Notes: generated by a model not told the origin, from the sequence alone. DNA of 64,000 bases from Eudorina sp. 2006-703-Eu-15 (GCA_003117195.1 BDSI01000105.1:248001-312000); one strand, 5' to 3'. Positions 21,769 through 35,351 are shown, numbered from the stretch's first letter. Made by a program: numbers and translations.

Positions 21769-24700
21769 CTTGAAGTCGTTAACAGTGTAAAGTATGCCAA
21801 ATTCCGAACTAATGACAGGAATTGCGACGCGTCTGCAATTTAAAATGCAAACGGGTCGTCGGGTGGGCCTTACCCGCCGTCCCTCGTACGTTTAGGGTTG
21901 AGGTCACTCAGATCAAGGCCGCATACAGTCACCTCGTAAAGCAGATAAATTCCAGTGTTGAGCATGATGAAATTCACGCCCAATCAACCTGGAGGGCAGG
22001 GTTCCGGGGTTCCGGACATACAACAGCCAAGATAAACTCGAAATAAATATCATTTCATACGCTCAATGTCTAACGATTCTCTTAGTTGTTGCAGCTTACC
22101 CTTGCAAACCAAGGTGGGTACCTAGATGCGGTTCCGTACGCGTCCACCATTATTCGGGAGGCGTAACCAGCGTTACATTACTGAACTAACTGAACTGTAT
22201 GGCACATAACCATTTTCCATTTTATCTGTACATCTTATGAGTTATATTATTGAAAATTTATTCCTAACATTTTACATAAGTCCTGAGGCCACGTTTCCGC
22301 CCCAGGTCGGGATTGAACTAAGGAGCGAATCTATTAGATTCTGATGTACTGTAGTAGTGTCATTACCGTTGGTATATTTCGCATGGCTTCCCATATAATA
22401 ACTAACAGCAATTCTTGTCTGGATCAGTATTTCTGACGCATGCGTATGCTCAAATAATATGTCATGCAAGGTGAGTTCCATGTATGCACCTGCAATCCCA
22501 TCCACTCGCTAGCCGCTGTTAGATCCACCGATTCAAAATATAAACACCAACTGCATGGACCTGTTGGGGCCAGCGTTTAATCCTGGTTAATAATTCACTT
22601 CCGCTGGCTGCTGGTCCGATCGACTGGATACGTACCTGCCTGCGTGTGGTCATCATAAACCCAAACCCAAACCCAAACCAACACCCGAACCCAATCCCAT
22701 ACATCCATCGGACACGTCGGTACGCATCAGAAAATAATGTGGTTACGCAAGCAGCGACGACGGATGTATGGAGTCGCCACCTACGTACGTACTTCATATA
22801 TATATGCACATATGTAGCACGCAGTTCTACATACGAAGCACTGACATTCAAAGCACATACATTCACTCCATCCGTACACACGCGCATGCATGCAGCAGCA
22901 GGTGATCGACCGCAAGCATCGATCGGATGGACATACAGCAGCAGGGGTTCCACATACGCGGGGGTTCCACATATATAAGTAGTGCTCCCCACGCAGATAG
23001 ATTTGAGGAGCACATACACGTGAGCATACATTGTCTTGCTTCATGTGCTTGGGCCGGAGATTGACTTCGGCCCAAGTAAGGAGGTTCGGCCGGTGCAGGT
23101 AGGCAGGCGCCGGCGTGTACATCCGTACATAGGTATGTGCGGCGCAAGCAAACACCCACCTGCATAAAGTAATCTCGCTCACGAAGTGCGATTACACACG
23201 AGCGAGCGAGTAGAGCGAGTACATGCACGCACGCAGGAGTGACCTACATATATACCTCGATCGAACCCACATGATGGATCGGACGTTCATTCATCACCAT
23301 CACCAGTTCCGCCTGCAATCAAGCAAGTCCCTGTCTGCCTACCTAGCCTGCCGCCACTCCAGGGCCGCATGTTGCCTGAATCCTTCCATCCATTGTTTTT
23401 AGCGACGGATGGTAACGCGATAGATGGCTGGTGTGTAGCTAGCAGTGCCGATCTTTCGTTTACTATTCCAGAATATCCAGAAGCGCGCGAAGAGCGAGCA
23501 AGTGACTAAAGGTTCACCTTACTTGATGACTGTTACCCTTACGAAAAAGCGCGACTCAAGAACGTCAAGATCGATGGGACGTCGGGTCGGTTTTGATGGC
23601 CAAAAGTAGGCTAAAATAAGCTACCCGTATTCGTGGTATGTACGGCGTCCGTTACGGCTTCACTTCTGCCCAATGTTCGCAAGCAAATGAATTGCGAAAC
23701 ATCAATGTGTTCACTCACTCATTGACGGACCTCTCAAATTAGCAGCTACAACCGACGCCTGCTTGGATGCGTGGCCTTCCTTGTACATATTGTCCCCTGG
23801 CACGCCTGACAAGACGTACCCGCCCGTTAGTTCTCAAAAGTGCGAAGAAATATACCGTCAACACAGTATTAAAGACGAATAATAGCAAATCGTCAGATCC
23901 CGCCCTGGCCTTAAAGTGCGTAATCAAAATGGTACGAGCAATGCACGCTGCCCGTTACACGACAAGAAAGGAGGACTCGAGCCGTAATTGTGACCAAAGA
24001 GCACGCATGTGCGTGCCGATTTCATTGTAAAGGACGCACGATTTACTCAAGGAACTAACGCGTCTGGGATTGCACGTATACTGTACTGCAAATGTTTTTA
24101 ACCGGTCGTAATCGGCCAGCAATGGTATCGTAAGAGGTGGTGCTTCCGGAAGTTTGCGTGAGCGAGTGGAAAATCCCATACCAGTTCATTTGGTAATTGA
24201 AGACGGGATACCTAGCTACCTGCTGCTGTGAACTCCAAGTATCACGAAGGGTGCTGGCCCTCGTCAAAACTGACCGAAAGACATCCTTGCGTGACTCTTC
24301 ATCAGGTAGGTAATAAGCTTGATCTTTTGAAATCGTAGCAAGCAACGTACCGGCGTCTGCCTCTGCATGGGTCGGTACTCGCTCGGGACCTACAAGGCAT
24401 TCTTTGTTTGGAACGCACGCAGGACGACGGGGTGTTGCTTCAAAAAATGCAGTCGAAGTATGCCACTTTACGTTCTCCTCTTCGGAGGGGCCACTCGTCC
24501 TTGGTCCGCGAATGTGGCGGAATGGTCAATGAGCCACGAACGCGACGCGTCATTTTGCCAGCAGTCAAGGTGCGCAGGCTCTAACTAAAGCTCAGGAGCG
24601 GTCGGTGTAGTGTGGCAACGACCAGTTGCGTTTATTCCCTTACGATCTGCGTTGCTGTTTGCCACTACGCACGCTCTTGTATGTTTACGCAAGCAGTTAG

Positions 24701-25029
24701 GCAATGCGTCTGCGACGCCTTATATGTCAACCTTGCTACACATGGCTGGGCGACACTAGCGACACCCAATGCCGGCATAGATGCCCCAATGCCTGCAACT
24801 CATATTACACTCCGCCCTGATTTCGTTGGTATGTATATGTTCATCGACGACGTCTGCGGCGGGTCAGTATCCACTGATTAGTGGCGTGCGTGCGCGTGCT
24901 GCCACAAACCCACACGAACGCTACTTCGTCCGTGAGACATCTGTAACCCCGGCCCTTCCGTGTACGTCGCACATGCCCTCCGCCAGTTAATTTGCTCGCC
25001 CCCCCTATATTCTGCAACTATGTACGCAG
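21769..25029. other. Intergenic, low-complexity, no gene recognised
   Basis: Upstream of the transhydrogenase start and of the recognisable part of proline dehydrogenase copy 1. Holds microsatellites such as an aaaccc-type run at about 22660-22695 and many cgta/tatg repeats. The 5' exons of the proline dehydrogenase copy should be here if they exist, but nothing resembling the first two exons of the second copy is visible. Confidence 0.5.
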
Positions 25030-28000
25030 AGTCGCCGCACCCTCCACGACAGCAAACCAATCAAGAACCCCCTGTTGTATTCCTTCATCCGCTGCATTGC
25101 TGCTGCCGATGCCAGCTCTGCCGCCGCCGACCCCACGGGCGGCGATGGCTCTGATAACGGACTTGCAGGGGCTCTATATCGGCGCCTTTGCAAAGACGCC
25201 GCAAAGGTTATGCTGTGGGCGCGCGTGCAGGGCCTCGAGCCGCCGCGCGGTGTGGGTGCCATCCTGTACGACACGGCGGTTAATGACACAGACCCAGCAG
25301 AAGACATCGTCGCAGTCGCCGACACCGCTGCTGCCGTCGACGCCTCCGCCTCATTATTAACCCGGCGGCGCGTCCACGGGAAGGCGAAGGCCGAGACGGC
25401 GTGCGACCGTCGGCTGGAGGCGCTCATCAGCACCGTCAGTACGGCGGCTGTACTGCCTGGCAGTACGGGCTTCGTCTCCATGCACGTGTCGGCCCTCGCC
25501 GCGCCCGGGCTCCTGGAGGAGCTGGCTTCGGCGCTGCGTCGCGCTCAGTCGCTCTTCGGCTCCTCCTACGGCGACCTAAGTGGCGACGTCTTCGTGCTCT
25601 CGGGGGCGTTCGACGACTGCTGCCACGGTGGGTGTTAAAATAAAGAAACCCAAAGAACGATGGGTCTATCTATCGGTGGGTCTATCTATCTCCGTCTCCT
25701 TTTCTGTTAGGTGGCCGTACGGATCCACGAACGCTCGCTCGCTGCAGTATGTAGTGCGTCCATTGGTTGGCTGCACAGACAGAAAGGCTGTGCAATGAGG
25801 CTGATGAGAGTTTGGTTGATTGCCGCGTGATCACTTTTAATACCTGGCCGCCTTTATTTCTCATGTATGGTTGGTAAGGTGGTCTGGTCTTATCTAGTGT
25901 TGCACGCATTCATATGAATGCGCTCGATGTGCCTCCACGCATTCACATGCTATATATGTTCTCGCAGATGACGACTGCTTGGAGGCCCCGAGCAGGGCCA
26001 GCTGGTCCAAGGCGCGGCAGCTGCAGCTGGATGCGCTCCAGGGGCGCCTGAAGCGGCTGGCTGAGCACGCGGTCGCAAAGGTGCTGGTGGCGGTGTGTGT
26101 CGGGGCGCGCGCGTCCTACGTATCTAGGCATACATGCACTCCCCGCCCGTGTGGCTGCGGGGTGTGTTCGACATATCTGATTGGGCTGGACTCTTGCCAA
26201 GCTATGAACCCAGCCCTAACGGAAGGGCCGCCCAAGCAAGCTCTACCCCGCCTCCCTTGTTGTGACACTACTGAGCGGTGCCAAGGCGACTCGAGCTGCT
26301 GTGCACCACCGACCATTCCTAGGCTTATATCTTTATTTACGGCTACACCGCCGTGTTACAATCGCGACGTTGGTGGGACGGAGGAGGCAGGACGAGGGGC
26401 CGCATCTCCCCTGCCTGCGTAGCCTTGGTCATGCATGGGCGTTGTTATGGAAGCACGGGTCACCAATCAACGCGGAAGGAAGCAAGGGCGGCTGTGAGGG
26501 TAGGGTTACGGCGGGAGTTTAAACGAACTCTATCTGATGCAACTACGTACCTATCTAGATAGTGTGTGGCCGGCAGGCGACTCTACACATTTGAACATAT
26601 ATACGGATGCCCTCATGAAATCGCCACAACAATGTCCATCCGTCTAGTAATGTTTCTCATGCGCTCACCCAGCCATGCATCTGGCTATTTATCTGTTGTC
26701 ACCTTTTATTTTCCCCATAATATAACCATCCCCCAACAGGGCGTCAAGCTGCTCATTGAGCCCGAGGGCGGCGGCAACAGGGGCGCGTCGGCCTCCGACG
26801 ACCTCCAGCCCGCACTTCAGTACCTGGCTCACCGCCTGATGCGGCAACATAACTGGGCCGAGGACGGCGGCCCCAACGCCTCCGTGTTCCTGGCCTACCC
26901 CGCCGACCAGGAGGCCACCCCGAGGCACCTGACGGTGGACATCGACACTGCACAAATGAACGGCTACACCCTGGGGGCAAAGCTGGTATGCGGCAATAAT
27001 AATATTATATCGACATCGTGGAAAGTGAATTAACCGACGGCAGTCCGCCGAACATAGTATTGAGCACGGTTACTAATAAATATATGTAATATACGGTATG
27101 TTCGTTGTCCGGTAAAATCCGCGCCGGCGGGTATACCTCGATGCAATACAAATTCCAGCAGGCCAGCGGAAATAATATTCACGGAATAAACACACATGGT
27201 GAATTGGGTATATATATCCTGCATTCTACATACGCGTTCAGTTAGTTGGTCGACGCGCTGGCTGGATGCAGGTCACCAACAACACGTACGGCAACACGAG
27301 CGACGTGTACGGCACCTGCCTTGAGATGGCCTTGTCCGCGGTACAGCTCGGCTGCGCGGAGGTAATGGTGGACGCCCACACTCCGGCGGGTGTGGAGGCG
27401 GCCGCGGGGCACATGGCGCGCCTGGGTCTGGAGCCGGATCAGGCACCCGTGTACTTCGCGCAATCGCTGGAGGCGGCGGACCCGCTGGGCTTCACGCTGG
27501 CCAGCCTCGGATACAAGTAAGAAAGATGATTCGTTCCTTACGGCGTTAGTTGGTGTCACCGGTAGGTGCGGCAGGCAGCATGCGGGCTGGTTTGATGATT
27601 AATGATGAGTCCGATCCAATATACATAATGCTGTGCGTTGAGCTCCGGGGAAAGAGATTTGTATTATTATATCAAGTGGCTGGGATTGGTTGTGAAGTGC
27701 GTGCGTGCGATATTCACCAATTGGTGACATCGTAGACCCGATTGTTTGCCGTATCCTACCTATGCCATGAGCAGCCGGCGGAAGGCCAGTGAGTGCCAGT
27801 GCGTGTGTGGTATCCGAATATGTGACAAGCAACTTCGGAGATTTGTCGTGATCTTGTGCACGGTGTAGGTCAGCTGCCTGCGTTATGTAGGTAAAGTAAG
27901 ACACGCGCTACACGCGCGGTAAAGTAAGACGAAGGAAAAGTAACGGGGTTGATCCTTTTAGCATATTCCGTTGCACCCGCCTCGCTCAAGCTACTCAAGT

Positions 28001-28139
28001 AACGTCGTCTTATTACGGCCTGCCCCCACTCGTATCTGTCCATCCGTCATTCGGTGCGTGCAGGGTGTTTGAGTACTGCCCGGTCGGCGACGTGGACAAG
28101 GTCATGCCGAGCTTGTCGCGCCGGACCTGGGAGTCGTAG
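25030..28139 (+). CDS. Proline dehydrogenase-like protein, copy 1 (5' end not found)
   Basis: Family role: FAD-dependent mitochondrial oxidation of proline to pyrroline-5-carboxylate. Predicted exons 25030-25627, 25968-26080, 26740-26985, 27272-27516, 28064-28139; phases close to the TAG. Matches: TGFVSMHVSALAAPGLLEEL (family usually K, here H, before the SAL segment), WSKARQLQLDALQGRLKRLA, GVKLLIEPEG with LQPALQYLAHRLMRQHN, GYTLGAKL, and a C-terminus FTLASLGYKVFEYCPVGDV with LSRRTWES, carrying the paired Arg that bind the substrate carboxylate in the family. Oddly, the segment after GAKL that normally reads (V)RGAYM...ER is absent: exon 4 starts directly with VTNNTYGNTSDVYGTC. No N-terminal exon or transit peptide is recognisable, so the gene may be 5'-truncated or diverged. 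It may encode a non-canonical or inactive enzyme. Confidence 0.75.
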
Positions 28140-30399
28140 AGTTGGTTCGTTCGGTGCAGTACCGACGGTAGGTCCGAGGTTGTTAGTTAGTCTGTTTGTT
28201 TGTTTGTTAGGTCGGCGGTTAGGTAGGTAGGTAGACACGCATGTAGGTAGGTAGCCAGGTACATATACGTAGGTGGGTGCGATGCATGTACGGCGCTGTG
28301 GAATGCGTGAATGCATGATGCGGACGGCACCGCGCCGGCGGTAATAATCATAGGCTTGCAGGGTCTGCCCATGTCTTAATAATGAGACCTCGAGCGAACG
28401 CGCCCCTCGCTGCCCTACTTGCGTGCAACGTGTTGTATAGATGGGAGGGTACGTAGCAGCAAGCAAGCAAGTCGTCGATGTATGTCTGCTGCTGCTGGGA
28501 CGTCGCGTCACGTCGCGTTGCTCGGTTCCTGCTGCTTCATCATGCATCGATGCATCACGGCCTCTATATATATCTCCCGGCGCGGCCTATCTACCTGCTG
28601 AGGAACCTACCTATGTACGTAATCTGCTGCCAACCGACCGTGTCCTTGCTGTCTATCTACTCCGTCGTAGGTGGACAGCTAGCAGGGTGGGGACCAGCAG
28701 TCCGACCGGCCGAGGACGCACGCACGAATGGCCAGGCGGCGGGCTCACGGAGCGAGTGAGCGATCGATGGAGGGCGCCGCCGCTGGATGGCGGCGGGCGC
28801 GTGATGCAGGCGGCTGTGCACCTTTTGGCACCCGATGATTTATTGCTGATATATACGTATGTATGCATGGTTGAGCTCGTCAGTCGCCTGGAGTACCTTG
28901 GAATGAGCGCATTGCCTAAGATAGACATACAGATGCTGTGCAAGCAAGGGAAGGGGGAAGCAAGCAAGCGAAAGCGGGGTAGGTTGACGGACGGCTGCGG
29001 GACGGTGCGTGCGCGCATCGGATATCCTCTATCAAGGCGATGACATAGGTACATGTATGCGTAGGTACAATAAATGAATTCTGTAGAATGCGTTTGACGG
29101 CGGGCGGACCGCGCGGCAGCAGCGGCGCATGGCTTCGTTCTCCGTTCTCCGTCGATGCACAACAAGGCAAGCTAGCTAAGCATGCACGGTTAGTTCCAAC
29201 GAATGGCTTACAACCCGGCATAAGGTGTGTTCTGTATGGCCGGTGGCTGGGCTTGTATCGGCAGGTGGGTAGATGCAGGCAATCTATCTGGTCTATCCGT
29301 TTTATCTGCCGACGTTTGGTTGATTGCTTGCATTGCATTGGGTTAATGGGGTGGAATTTCGTTTGTTGGGAACGGATGTTCGTTAGTTCCGAGTTCGTTT
29401 CGCTCTGGCTGCTGGTGTTTTTGCTGTTGGATGGCTGGTTTCGTTCACCCTAGCTACATGTATAGGCCCAAACAGCCATGGATGGACGTGAGCAAGATGA
29501 TTGCCCGCCCCAGGCAGCAGGCTGCCTTGCTGGTTCCGTCATGTCGTCCTGTGGGCTGCGGGGATTATTATTTGAAGTAATGTTGAAGCTGGCGGCAGCT
29601 AGCTCCGTCTGCGGCGGTGGGGATGGCTGATGATCAAGTATGTGGTGCAACGACGATCATAGTTCATGTTGAGTCAACTCGTTGAGCGTAGTTGAACATG
29701 TCCGTTGCCGTTGATGAAGTACGTACTGCTGGTCAGGTGCTAGGGACATTATCATTATTATTGCAGAGGTCGTGCATGTATGGGGTATATGCTATGTATG
29801 TATGCTTGTATGTGCACATTCGCGCATACGTATGCACGCGCGTATACACGCACGCCGTTGATCGCTGTGGTTCGTTGTATAACGATGTGAACGACAATGT
29901 ACGATTATGTTACACGCAGTAGTAGTGCTGCATTTGCTTTTCGCCGGCCATCCACCCATGTCCGCATGTATGTATGTGTGGCCGCCAACAACCGCGTGCC
30001 AGGCACGAGGCAGCAGCAGCAGCAGCGCACAAACACGCGTGGGATGTTGGCGAGGGGTTATGAGATTGATGGCCGGCCAGTCGCGTCCGTGCACGGGCCC
30101 GTGCGTGCTGTGGTCCACGGGCCCGTGCCGCGAGCTGTGGTCCACGTGACATGCGTGTCGGCTGGTGGGGTAGGTTTCGGATGATGAGCGATGGCGTTCG
30201 TTGAGGTCCCAGTGAATACGTACTCCGTCAGCCGGCATCGTCACAACGAACGAAGGGCGGAGTGCAATTGCACTACTGGATGGTCGGTGTCCTTGCCAGG
30301 ACATGTACGGTACGTACATGGTATGTTTGTACTGGCGTATGTAGCTAGTGCAGCAGCACGCACGCAGCAGAATAGAAGAAGAAGAAGAAGAAGAAACAA

Positions 30400-30440
<41 letters not shown>

Positions 30441-33392
30441 GGTTGAGGTTGAGGTTGAGGTTGAGGATGAATTTGCAGCGCATGTACGATGTATGGGCAT
30501 GGCCGTTTTTCTGTAGAGTAAGACGACAGAGATGATAGCTTCGTGATTTATGTCGCGTATATGCACGTACATGTGTTTATATGTGTATACGCCGCGCGTG
30601 CGAGCTGCCCCTGAACGATGCGGTTGGTCTATCTGTAGCTAGGCCATATGTGTCGCTTCTGGGAAGCCCATAGTGCGCCCACATCCGGCCTTATGTAACC
30701 GATCATGCAAGTAAAAAGCCTTCATGCATCATCGATGTTCTTCATTCATTCATTCATTCCGTACCCCATCGATGCCCGGTTGCGGGGCCCGGGGACGGAT
30801 GGGCACTGCTGACTGCGGGTCCTGATCGGGCCACTCAGTGCGGTCAGTGCGGTCGCACGGCACGGTAGTTCGCTCGCCGTTCTCGCCCTAATAAGCACAG
30901 TTGCTCTGCGCGGTGCCAAGGGTCCCACGCAGCCGGTCCAGGGGTCCCACTCGGCCCAGGTACGTAGGGGTTGCGTTGGGTCCTAGGTGTAAGACCCCAG
31001 GGTCCGGGTCCCAGGCAGGGTTCGCGTGGTCGCACCGCTCACCAGGAGTAGTCGAGTCCGCGCCCGGAGGTTGGGTCGTGTCCCAGAGGTCGGATCCGGT
31101 CGCAGAGTTCGGGTCAGGTCCCAGAGGTCGGGTGCTAGACATCAAGTCTCAAGGGTCGGTTAGTTCACAGCGCTGTGCTCCTCCAGGCGGAACGAACAGA
31201 AGCAAACGCACGCATGGAACGCAGTCGGTACAGTGGGTGGTGCAACCCCGGACCTGTTGCAGGCAGGCACAGGATCGCAGCGTCGACCATCAACCATGCG
31301 TATCCAACAGCATCGTTTCTAGGGAATACTCAACCAAAGCACCCAGCAGCATGCACGCACATCGCTGCGTGGTTCGCTTGCGGAGAAAACCGTAAAATAA
31401 ACCCTAAACGGATTCTCAATTTATGCGAGAGGTTTTTGCGAGGCTGTCCATTTATTTATTTAATACCTCTAACTATTTGCGAGATTCCCCAAGTTATGGT
31501 TTAGAGATTTGCGAGCGAGGTGTGAATGACTAATTATGCGCAAACAATTAGAGGCAGTACGGTATACATTCCTGCTGTCTCCCTGCGAATTAAGTCTCGC
31601 GACTCGCCCTGTATCTAGTAAAATGGTTTAAAAATGAAAACAAACCATAAGCGTCATTATTAATACCGCCCACCGCACCTCATTTCCGCCCTGAATCAAC
31701 AAACGGTATATTATTCTCCGTCCCCCAGAAAACAAAACCCTTACTTCTGCTCTTTCCGCCCACTCCTAATGACGACAGAAAATTGTTCAGTACGGCCATC
31801 AGGATGGAACTGTCATATATCGGCGCATTCCTGCCTCGGGCCGCAGTTCTAGTATGTAAAACATAGTCCAGTCTAGGTGGATTGATGAAACAGATAATGT
31901 GTGAGTATGGATTAGTATGGATGGTACGTATGAATGAGAATCAGGAGACTTACACACGCACGGAGTAAAGGCGCTGGAAGACAGACATTAATAACAAATA
32001 AAAGGATGCATGCTGCTGCATGTGCCGTACACTATAAAAATACGCGCCCTGTCCTATGGTCTCCACGCACAGCCTGCAAGAAGTGAAATCTGTGAAATTC
32101 AACGCCCTGATGCATTTTTTGCCCGTAATTTGACAAATAAAGCCGTATTAGGTCAGTTAGGTTATCATTCCCGTAACCTTTTCGCTCGCTGGTCTCGACT
32201 GATGACGAGCACTCTAACACAATCATCGATGTATAGTAAAATGCATATATACATTTTATTTTTTGATGGCAGCCACTGGTCTCGGCCCAGCCATTCATAC
32301 TTTACGTAACGCTTAGGTGCCCGATTATTTCACGGTGGGTCGTTGCTCGATCCCGGTTTTTTATTTACGAGCGGGGGTTTATGATTCCGCGGGCATATCT
32401 AAGGTTCGTATGTATTATCCAAGTAATTATTATAGATATTATGGATGCCCGTCCCACATATATATCAGATGCAGGGAACTGGTTGGTTGGTTGGTTGCGT
32501 GCACATAACACAAACATACGATTCGGTGACAGCGTGTATGTCACCTTACTTCAAGGCCTAGGCTTTCCATGATAGTGCTGCGCGGCATGGCACATGATTG
32601 GTTTCTGCCGGGAATGCAGCAGGGGATACGTATGTGCATGTACGCACGCAGGCATCTGGACGACTACTCAGCGAGGACGGAGATGGGCCGAAGCCAGTAT
32701 AGCACGCAGCAGGGACGCATGCTGCTTACTTCCCGCCCCAATTTCCATCCCTCGCTGGACGAGCCTGCCTGCATGCCTGCGTGCCTGCCCGCTGCGTACG
32801 CTGCGTGCCCCTCTCGCTATTTTAAAACTTACGTCCGTCCTTTATTTCTTTTTGATATCAGAAACAAATCGAAATAGAAATGAAACGCAAGTAAGCAAAC
32901 GGCGGCCGCGGGTACGCATGTACGTACCATCAACACCCCGCTGCAGCAGCCCGTAAGTTACCTTGGGTGCTAGCTCGCGTCATTACTACCGATACACTCC
33001 AAAACAATCGTTAGATGCGCGCACATCGCAAATGCCGGCTCAACCATCCAGCCCTAGCAATCCGGTATGCGTGTGCCGGCGGCGGGGTCGCTCGGTTACT
33101 TCGCTCACGACGCAATTACGAACGACTGCTGTCTATGCTGTCGGAGTAACGGACTAACTCGCGCGCGCGTTACGTTATCATCACCGCGCACGGTAGGTTG
33201 CTTGCTCATATATTACAGATGGATGGCATCCGTGCATGGCACGCGCGACAGTGATTCTAGTGATTCCGTCGATCGACTTGCTTGCTTACGTAGGTGGCTG
33301 TCTAGGCTGTCTGGGTGGATGGGTTACTGTTTTTTTGGGCGGGGACCAAGCGCGAAGCGCGTTCGGGGAGCCCCGCCCCCTAGGATTGCCCA
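28140..33392. other. Long intergenic region, microsatellite-rich, no gene
   Basis: Dominated by taggtagg, tatg, cgta and atgc microsatellites. 30860-31150 has diffuse repetition of GGTCCCA/GGGTC motifs. 31400-32400 is distinctly AT-rich. No ORF resembles a protein; the longer ones are repeat translations. Confidence 0.5.
30374..30466. repeat. Compound microsatellite (GAA)n-(GAT)n-(GGTTGA)n
   Basis: Three adjacent simple repeats: gaa at about 30374-30396, gat at 30400-30440 and ggttga at 30440-30466. Confidence 0.9.
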
Positions 33393-33742
33393 TGTCCGTG
33401 TGTCCGTGTGTCCGTGTGTCCGTGTGTCCGTGTGTCCGTGTGTCCGTGTGTCCGTGTGTCCGTGTGTCCGTGTGTCCGTGTGTCCGTGTGTCCGTGTGTC
33501 CGTGTGTCCGTGTGTCCGTGTGTCCGTGTGTCCGTGTGTCCGTGTGTCCGTGTGTCCGTGTGTCCGTGTGTCCGTGTGTCCGTGTGTTCGTGTGTCCGTG
33601 TGTCCGTGTGTCCGTGTGTCCGTGTGTCCGTGTGTCCGTGTGTCCGTGAGTCCGTGTGTCCGTGTGTCCGTGTGTCCGTGTGTCCGTGTGTCCGTGTGTC
33701 CGTGTGTCCGTGTGTCCGTGTGTCCGTGTGTCCGTGTGTCCG
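33393..33742. repeat. 8-bp minisatellite (TGTCCGTG)n, about 44 copies
   Basis: Uninterrupted head-to-tail TGTCCGTG units; the only visible variants are C to T at 33588 and T to A at 33649. Because 8 is not a multiple of 3 the array is open in several frames (period 8 codons) and yields spurious repetitive ORFs. GC-rich, with strong strand asymmetry (G/T against C/A). Confidence 0.97.
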
Positions 33743-35192
33743 GTAACGGCAAAACGTTCATTATCCGCTAAACTAATTCGCTATGTTTGTCATATTATTT
33801 GTCCTCTATTGCATGGTAACTTTGGTTTGGCTGAAAAAAATTCTTTGCGCACAAACGGTCAAAGTAAAGCTCCGCGGTCCCCATGGACCCGAGTCAACAT
33901 CCACCCAACGCCTCTCGCGCTCATGTTTGTTGCAACAGGTGCCGCGTGATGAATACTTGGATTAGGAATGGACGGCGTGTGCTAAGTTGAACTTCCATAG
34001 TGTTCTGATGTTTGAACATCAAGATGCCACCAACACCAAAATTTGCCTTTCTGTTTTGCCAGATGAATACAATTCAACAATATGTATTGAATCAAAGTTT
34101 CAAGATGCAAAGGGATAGCGTACCGAGTGCCAACGGGTTCTCCAGTTCCGATGGCCCAAAGTCCGGGTCTCACCGCGGCTTTTTCGCACCCTGTTTTTGC
34201 CTTACATTTGCTATGTAACTATTGATAGCAAACTTTAGAGGTTCACGTCTGCTGCGGGCGTGCAACTGAAGGGTTGCATGCCTGCCGACGGACCAAACAA
34301 CTACAGTTTCACGGCAAAACAAGGATGCTTCAAGCTTGCTTTGTGATCATCTGCTTGACAGACGGATGTGGTAGTGCAGAGGCGACTATCGTTACCATAG
34401 TGCCGATACGGTGACCGCCGTCGCCGGCGACGCGTACTGCAGTTGGTGAATCTATGCACGCCAATCCACCTTCAAAATCAACGACACCCCCAATGGTAAC
34501 CTTTCACTCTCTCACACTGTTGCGCGGTAATAGAGTTTTCGTTCTAAAGCAAGCGGCCTGTACGGATTATAGGGGGCCCCGCCCTTTTCCGGCTTCGAGG
34601 AAGCCGACCCCTACTTGTCATCCGCAGAGTTGATGAGGTGTGGATGTGTCGTACCTCCTTGCTTACATACGGTGGACCCCGCTGGGGCTTGCCCTGGTAT
34701 GTATACGTACGTAGTATACGTATATATACACCGTTGATCCCTTTTTACCCTTTTCCTTCATCCGGGGTCCGCTGTAACGGTCATTCACTATCTTCGTTTT
34801 ATATTCCTGCAAGCAAGCAGTTGCTTGTTCGTCCATCCCAGGCTCGTTAGGCTCGTCCGTTCCAAGCTCGTCCTCGCACCAAGCCCTGCGTCCGGAGACA
34901 CCGAGTGAGTGACGCACGGAGACAGACTTACGGATGGAAGCCTGGTGGTGCTTCGACAATCAACATACAGGACGTCAATTGCGAAAGCGGAAGGCATCGA
35001 TGCACAAACACCACCTTCACCTACCTCCTCCATCAAAACTCTGCCATGCGGGTGACCCATTGCTTGCTGCTGTTACATACTAGCAATTCGTTGCCCTGCA
35101 TGTGCGGGTAGGTAGGTAGCTAGAAAGCCATGCATTTCCCCCTCGCTCTGGCCTACGTATCTATCAGCGAGCGAGGCCATCCAGGCCATCTC
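33743..35192. other. Intergenic flank of the DIRS-like element
   Basis: Moderate GC, no recognised gene. Contains one dispersed-repeat copy (34664-34778). Confidence 0.45.
34664..34778 (-). repeat. Dispersed repeat, core GTTACAGCGGACCCC (reverse orientation, type B)
   Basis: Plus strand ends in GGGGTCCGCTGTAAC at 34764-34778. It shares the outer block (GGGGCTTG..CTGGTAT and a TACACCG.TGATCCC block) with the copy at 48773-48841. A TATACGTA-type microsatellite expansion interrupts it. Confidence 0.7.
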
Positions 35193-35351
35193 ATGCGGGC
35201 TATGCGTAGCTTCAGCCGGGTTAGCTAGGCGAAGTTTATTGCAGGACGGTTTCGGTGCCGAATCCGGACGGCGATCCGAGTCCTCAGGATCGCTTTAAGT
35301 AGCGCGCTGTTGGAGGTTTACCTTATCTTGTTTTTGTTGTTCAGCGCGCGC
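35193..35351 (+). repeat. Split direct repeat A1 of the DIRS-like element
   Basis: Matches 39713-39871 with two mismatches. Its 3' end runs into a perfect 26-bp palindrome at 35335-35360 (centre GCGC) that is lost on the A2 side, where the sequence continues CCCGCCCG instead. Confidence 0.95.

Noticed and set aside
22655..22700. AAACCC-type run as a possible internal telomere tract
   Set aside because: Imperfect, short, and not the Chlamydomonas-type TTTTAGGG telomere unit.
24612..24881. ORF upstream of proline dehydrogenase copy 1 as its missing N-terminal exon
   Set aside because: No similarity to the N-terminal exons of copy 2 or to the family; no in-phase donor found.
33236..33771. Long ORFs with an 8-residue repeat (VSVCPCVR or HTDTRTHG)
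   Set aside because: Direct translations of the 8-bp minisatellite; present in several frames on both strands.
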